A stretch of 64,000 nt of DNA from assembly GCA_032622095.1 (NCBI GenBank), contig CP136063.1, forward strand, positions 146,437,379 to 146,501,378, written 5' to 3'. This DNA is from Siphonodentalium dalli (lineage: Eukaryota; Mollusca; Scaphopoda; Gadilida; Siphonodentaliidae). Shown one piece after another: positions 59,317 to 64,000 of this stretch (position 1 is the stretch's first letter; each line of letters begins with the position of its first letter). The translations under genes were made by a program, and so were the position numbers. The notes under the pieces were generated by a model that worked only from the letters and a program-made list of their open reading frames with translations, ran no database searches and had not been told where the DNA came from.

Positions 59317-62300
59317 AGTATCATACACGACAACCAGCACGAATGAACCTTTGCTTGCAAAATAGTCCAGCAGTCCCTGGCCAAACAGGCATGTGAGTTT
59401 CCTCTTTGTTGTTGATGCTGACAGTAGGTCCTTGATGGACATAGTGAGCTTCATTTCGGGATGAACTTCGTACTCAATGGATGTAGTCGATTGCTTCTGT
59501 CGGGTCTTGTTCTTCAACGACTGATCCATGTATCGATCGAACACAACTCGACCCTCATCATAACTGACCATCATCATTTCTATGCGCTTGTTGAATGCAT
59601 CCTGAAGGTGTGAAAGCTTCAGCATCTTTGGCGTCTTTGTCATACTCTGAAGTACACCCATCGCATCAATGATCAGAACTTTGACTGGGGGATCTTCCTG
59701 CACTATGCCAGGCACTGGCAGAACATCAAGGGACTCGACCGTGGCATCTTCAACTGCGTGCATCAGACTGGCTTTGTCAGCTGGGATGTACAGGGATCCA
59801 TCAACAGCGCAGAGAGAGCGGGGCACCGTTGACATCTCATACTCGCCAATAGTCTCCTCAAGTTTTGGTCTGCCCAGTAATTCACGCTCCTCGCGCAACT
59901 TGATGACCTTATCTCCAATGCGTACTTTCATTATGTCCATCCAATTTGAGAAGGCCTTCAACTTGAGCTTCTTCATCTTGTCCCAAACCGAGAGAGTTGG
60001 TGTGGAGGTCAAACGTTCATAAACGAACTCTTCGAAGCGCTTCTGACCCTTCTCTGCATAGTGTAGAATATCATGCTTTGCCTCCTCGGACACTAAAGCT
60101 GATGAAACTAAACTCTTCAACGGCGTTTTCACTCTGAAGGGATTTTCTGCACAGTGCAACTCAATTGAGTGACGAATCATCATTGCATTTGCTCTTGATC
60201 TCAATGCAATCTGTCCATGGAGCTGGTAATGTTCTGTACGTTCGGAAGATCTGGAAGCTTTTGGGAAGCTCTCAAGATACTAGTCAACGAGACGAGCAAG
60301 GTGAGGTGTTGTCGTCACGATTCAAGAGCAGCTTCATCTCTACTGAGTCCTACCATACCACCATGTCCCTTTAGTTTCTTTATTTCCTGCTCGAGGGCCT
60401 GATCCGTGCCGAGATGCGTTTAGGGTATCTCCGATTTTGCAACGACGAAGTTACCGGACATCAATGCATTCCATGTTTCAGGCTCGTCCTCTTCCAGTGC
60501 ATTCATTTGTGCAAGATGGACAGGCATCAGTCGAGCGTAGTTGAGGAGATCACGTGCGAAGAAATACTTTATGAGGTCCTCCAAAAAAGCGAGGTAACTC
60601 TGCCAGTCACCTGAGCGGCATGAGCTGATGAACTGAAGAAGGCTTTCCACCTGGTCAAGATATGCTGACAGAAACTCGGCAAACTCTCCGATGTGTCCTT
60701 CTCCTCCTCCTGTGGTTTCACACTTCCTGAGTACAATAATCTGACATCTTCGTAGACCTCTATCATATCGGGGTTACGTGAATGAAGCTTGTCCTTGAGA
60801 GTTATGCACTGGACACGAACTGGACCTTTTGGAAGGGTGGATAATATGGCATCAAACCGCATCATCATAATTGCTAGGCTGGTAGTGATGTGGTACACGA
60901 GTCCTCGCTTGTATGCTTTGCCACCAAAGATCCCACGAAGAGCTGCTGATGTGTATGCACCACTTTCAATGGCACATGTATCCAGGCCACTGCCATCGAC
61001 CGTTTTTCCAAGAGCATGCAAAGTGGCAAATGCAATGTGGAGAGCTCCTGCTCTCAAGATCCAATTGGTGTTCCCAACTGACTGTTGAATCTTCAACGCA
61101 CGTGAGTATAGGTCAAGGTCAAGCATTATCAAAGTTTTCCTCTGTGGACCAACGACAGTGGCCGAGATTCCCTGGGTTAACCGAAGAACAGTGTAAAGAG
61201 TCCCATAGTCCGTGGGCGAGGTCTTGAATAATGGAGCAATCACCTCTACATTCGTGCGTGTTGGGCTCTCAGAAGACTGGGATAACAGCAGAGATTTGGT
61301 AGCAGCCCAAGTTGGCATCACATCTTTCTTTACCAATTTCTCTGGTTGGTGTACGTGTTCTTTGACTGAGAGTATAGCGTCGTCTGGAGCGCTGTCGTTA
61401 GGATACTCTTCCTGATTTGATTGAACATTACAGGTCTGGGTTGTGGCCATCTCCATGTTTTCATCAGTTCCAAGGTAGTTTGCAAGTGCCCAGGTGTGAG
61501 TGAAATCTTTGGAAAGTATATTCTTCCGCTTTCCCATTTCGTAGACCTCAAATCTCAATGGGGTTGTTTTGATGATTGGGTCTTGCACCATGTTCACTTC
61601 AAAGGCCAGATGTGTCTGTGAAACAAGCTTTTCTGGTATTTCAAGTGGTCGGTTCATCAACTCCACATCTTCATCTTGCTGGAACATAACAATCACTGTT
61701 CCATGGAAGGTTCCTTGCCCAGTCGGTGTGTCTTCCAAGAGGTCAATATTATCTATCGCAAACCATGTGTTCAGACCCTTCTTGGCAAAGTCTGGAAGAC
61801 AAAATCCACCAGCCTCCTTCATTCGCTGGAGAACACACTGCTCAACTCGTTTCTCTAAGTCAATGATCTTCAGGTAGTCACTTCCGACATAGACAGCTGA
61901 GAGGTTCTCGATGATATTCTTGTCGCGCACTCTAGAGTGAACAGCCAGGGGAAGACCGATCGAGAGAGGGGTTTGGACCGTTTGTCGGAATGCACTGTCT
62001 TTCTGCACTGCGATCAGTCCGAGTATTCTGAACTAGAAATTAGCTTGTGACGTCGACAGTTTTGTCCACCTCCTGGTCCCGTATTCCAGACACTTTGACG
62101 ACGTCACTGCCAAAGAGCAGGTGGCTCAAGAAAAACTGTAGTAAAGACGGATTTTCAAAGTTTCTGAAGTTTCCCGTGAAAGACCAACTGCGTTGTTGCA
62201 TCATCTCTTCTCGCAGAAGTTTGGCGACCGTCCTGAGGTGACCAACTTTTTCACCATCATCCAACATTGAGTACCTGAGATCCATGGCCTTGCCGACAGC

Positions 62301-62562
62301 AGTGGGGAGAACAAGATTGTCAGGCTCATTTCGTCTCAGTGAGGTGACAAACTTAACATCTGGAAGACGCTCGCTGATGAGTCTTTTGATGTATTTCCGA
62401 TAGTTCTCACTCTCGTTAATATCTATGCGTTACCTTTTCAGAATTGACAAGTATTCATCATTGACCTCAGCCATGCTCAATGTAACATCATCGTCACTAA
62501 GGGTGTTCTGAATAGCGAGGAGCAATTGTTCATCACATAGTTTAGTCTCCCAAAACTAAGAA
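59317..62562 (-). pseudogene. Decayed large gene of a marine-invertebrate multi-copy family, function unknown
   Basis: On the minus strand a single protein can be followed in pieces: 62552-62433 (ETKLCDEQLLLAIQNTLSDD) with an in-frame stop at 62430-62432, 62429-62040 (ERLPDVKFVTSLRRNEPDNL, MDLRYSMLDDGEKVGHLRTV), 62008-60569 (479 codons; NTNWILRAGALHIAFATLHA, TVDGSGLDTCAIESGAYTSA, YHITTSLAIMMMRFD), 60650-60420 (ACRSGDWQ-like start SSCRSGDWQSYLAFLEDLIK, YFFARDLLNYARLMPVHLAQ), then a segment with several stops (60419-60205), and 60204-59317 (SLYIPADKASLMHA, VLIIDAMGVLQSM, DEGRVVFDRYMDQSLKNKTR, EVHPEMKLTMSIKDLL), running into the gap. I recall this protein order from many unnamed predicted proteins in marine invertebrates, often multi-copy. 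No named domain is certain. The breaks show this copy is dead or badly assembled. A mobile-element link is inference. Confidence 0.65.
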
Positions 62563-62616
62563 ATCGGATCATACATGATGAGGATACTTGCCGGTGTCCA
62601 TCAAACCCTAACTTGT

Positions 62617-62648
62617 CAACCGGAAGTGAAAACCTACACTTCCGGTTG
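62617..62648. repeat. Short palindrome with two ACTTCCGG boxes
   Basis: AACCGGAAGTG and CACTTCCGGTT face each other across about ten bases. CCGGAAGT is the core of ETS-type binding sites, so it could be a promoter element upstream of the decayed gene, but this is only a resemblance. Confidence 0.4.
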
Positions 62649-62915
62649 CTTTGTAAGTGTCATAAATCAACTCAGCATACCTGAAAACCTACAAATCGAC
62701 ACAAAATCGGTCAATAACTTCCGGAGATAGGTGAATGGCCAGTTGCGGGGGGTCTCAAAACGGAAATAACCCCCCACGAAGGGGAGAGGGGTCTGAAAAT
62801 TTGGACCCCATCATTTTCTGTTAGCCTGAACCCTATTGAAGCCAGAACTGCAAAAAAATCAATTTTAGCACAAAAATCCTACGGGAATACATGTCATACC
62901 GCACTATGTACTCAC

Positions 62916-62961
62916 ATTGTAAATTGTACCGAGTTCTCTTGATGAAAACGACATCTGGCAT
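62916..62961 (-). other. Possible first exon of the decayed gene
   Basis: An ATG at 62961 opens MPDVVFIKRTRYNLQ and meets a GTGAGT donor at 62915-62910. It lies about 350 bases upstream of the next recognised segment. The splice phase does not fit the nearest acceptor simply, so the link is weak. Confidence 0.3.
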
Positions 62962-63240
62962 GTCTGATAGCGACGATATGTTGCCGTCTGTGGCATTTTT
63001 AATGTCTCCTATAAAGCACGTGGGGAGCCTTGATTAATGAGGTGTCAAAAGGTCTGCGATATCCAGTGAATTTTATTACAAAGAGCCGACATAATCAAAT
63101 ACTTTCCGCGCGTGCTGAGCTGAAGGCACGCGCTGGACTTTAAAAGTCCCGGGTTGAATTTGGAACGTTCAGTTTCAAAGATCATAAGCCAAAACGATGT
63201 CTTTATTGAAAATTTTCACTCAAACTTCGAAAGGTAAAAA
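62962..63240. other. Unannotated sequence
   Basis: Contains a short hairpin GCGCGTGC...GCACGCGC near 63108-63134. No gene is accepted. Confidence 0.4.
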
Positions 63241-63248
63241 GCTGCTGG

Positions 63249-63473
63249 ATGATGACAAACCAAAACCTGTCGATACTGTCGGTACCACTACACACCGCAG
63301 ACGTTGAGCGTGATTTCAGCCAGATGAAACTGATCAAATCATGTCTCAGAAACCGCATGGTGGAGGAAACATTAGACGCTGTCATGCGCATAGTAATTGA
63401 AGGACCGCCCTGGAAGACTTTCCCTTCCACAATGTGGTTAAACTGTGGGCAGACGGAAAGAATAGGCGACTAA
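63249..63473 (+). pseudogene. hAT-type transposase C-terminal dimerisation fragment
   Basis: The frame encodes LSVPLHTADVERDFSQMKLI then KSCLRNRMVEETLDAVMRIV and IEGPPWKTF. The pattern S-(I/V)-P-(L)-x-x-A-D-V-E-R-x-F-S followed by K-x-x-L-R-N-R-M and a short helix is the C-terminal hAT dimerisation region, also found in domesticated zinc-finger proteins. About 55 residues are recognisable; no DDE catalytic residues or BED finger occur upstream within 300 bases. No terminal repeats were located, so this is an isolated fragment or a last exon of a larger gene. Confidence 0.75.
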
Positions 63474-63765
63474 AAGTACATTCCATGAAAGTGTGATGTA
63501 ACAGAAGTTGTATAAACAAACATTGTAAATAGACGACACTGTGTATAGTAAAAAGAAGGAAATCACGTGGGGGGAAATATGACATGACGTGATTAGTACT
63601 CAGGCGATGATTGGCACGTGTTCGTGTGATGCTGTTGTTAGTTCTCTCCAAGACAGCCTTTGATATAATGCCGCCGTTTCAGTTTACTGTACCGGATTAA
63701 CCTCTTAAATAATTGGATTAATATAAAGAATAGGCAGAGTTTACTTATACCTGGTATTAAGGGGT
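63474..63765. other. Unannotated sequence
   Basis: No accepted gene or noticed repeat. Confidence 0.4.
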
Positions 63766-63769
63766 CATC

Positions 63770-64000
63770 TCAAAACTAAAATCGGTAAAATGGGCAAAAA
63801 CACCGATTTTCCCGATTGATAACGCTTTGTGGAAGTCATTTCTACCGATAAAATACCGATTACAACGTAGAAACGACGTTTTAGAACAACGCGTCGATCG
63901 GTGAAATCGGTACCGATTTTTTCCGATTACGTCAATTTGTGACGGTCACAATCGGTACCGAATCTACCGATCAGAACGTACGTTTCAAAATAACGTCGCT
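63770..64000. repeat. Cluster of AATCGGT/ACCGATT boxes at the window edge
   Basis: AATCGGTA and TACCGATT motifs in both orientations occur at least eight times (for example GAAATCGGTACCGATTTTTT near 63902), with repeated AACG(A/T)CG text. It may be the end of a TIR element that continues past 64000. Confidence 0.6.

Noticed and set aside
59149-60204. 351-residue frame continuing across the gap into LINE B
   Set aside because: The N run has arbitrary length, so the join between the decayed gene and LINE B sequence is artificial.

Overview
The window looks like a gene-poor, AT-rich stretch of an invertebrate nuclear genome, most likely marine. No bacterial-style operons, rRNA, tRNA or CRISPR were seen. 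Coding traces are almost all from mobile elements: three LINE families, a hAT transposase tail, a capsid-like relic of the F54H12.2 type and a decayed large gene family known from many marine invertebrates. Introns, satellites, Helitrons and TIR elements fit an animal. The phylum (mollusc, brachiopod, echinoderm, hemichordate, amphioxus or similar) cannot be fixed from the sequence alone.

Layout. 0-9 kb: TIR elements (728-1902 with a small spliced gene, 3950-5401, and a hAT element 5832-7204 with a perfect 8-bp target duplication), an LINE reverse-transcriptase fragment (2949-3557) and an inverted repeat pair. 8.4-11.6 kb: two tandem arrays, the second a 353-bp satellite in five near-identical copies with alternating A/B types. 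13-20 kb: a 440-bp near-perfect nested palindrome, hairpins, tandem dimers, Tc1-like hairpin MITEs with a TTAA element nested in one of them. 20-24 kb: a minus-strand unidentified exon-like ORF and the broken capsid-like gene (21514-22542). 24.7-25.4 kb: a Helitron with 122-bp internal repeats. 25.4-36 kb: mostly unique or old repeat sequence, TTAA palindromic elements, a detached LINE 3' UTR and hairpin clusters. 36-40.6 kb: LINE remains, including a nearly full reverse transcriptase (38130-39803). 41.9-45.8 kb: two copies of an unusual MITE built from TTGCGCTTAAGCGCAA palindromes, with 6-bp target duplications, one carrying a nested piggyBac-type element. 47.4-50.0 kb: four Helitrons joined head to tail. 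49.4-59.2 kb: a 5.5-kb unit with a second LINE, repeated in tandem almost without change and running into a 100-N assembly gap (59217-59316). 59.3-63.0 kb: a decayed minus-strand multi-segment gene. 63.25-63.43 kb: a hAT dimerisation-domain fragment.

How it works together. There is no host pathway to describe; the region is a graveyard and nursery of transposons with several clean nested insertions that give an order of events. The strongest items are the Helitron chain, the palindromic MITE family with 6-bp TSDs, the 440-bp palindrome, the satellite with dimeric higher-order structure and the TIR element carrying a spliced mini-gene. The 5.5-kb duplication beside the gap may be an assembly artefact and should be treated with care.
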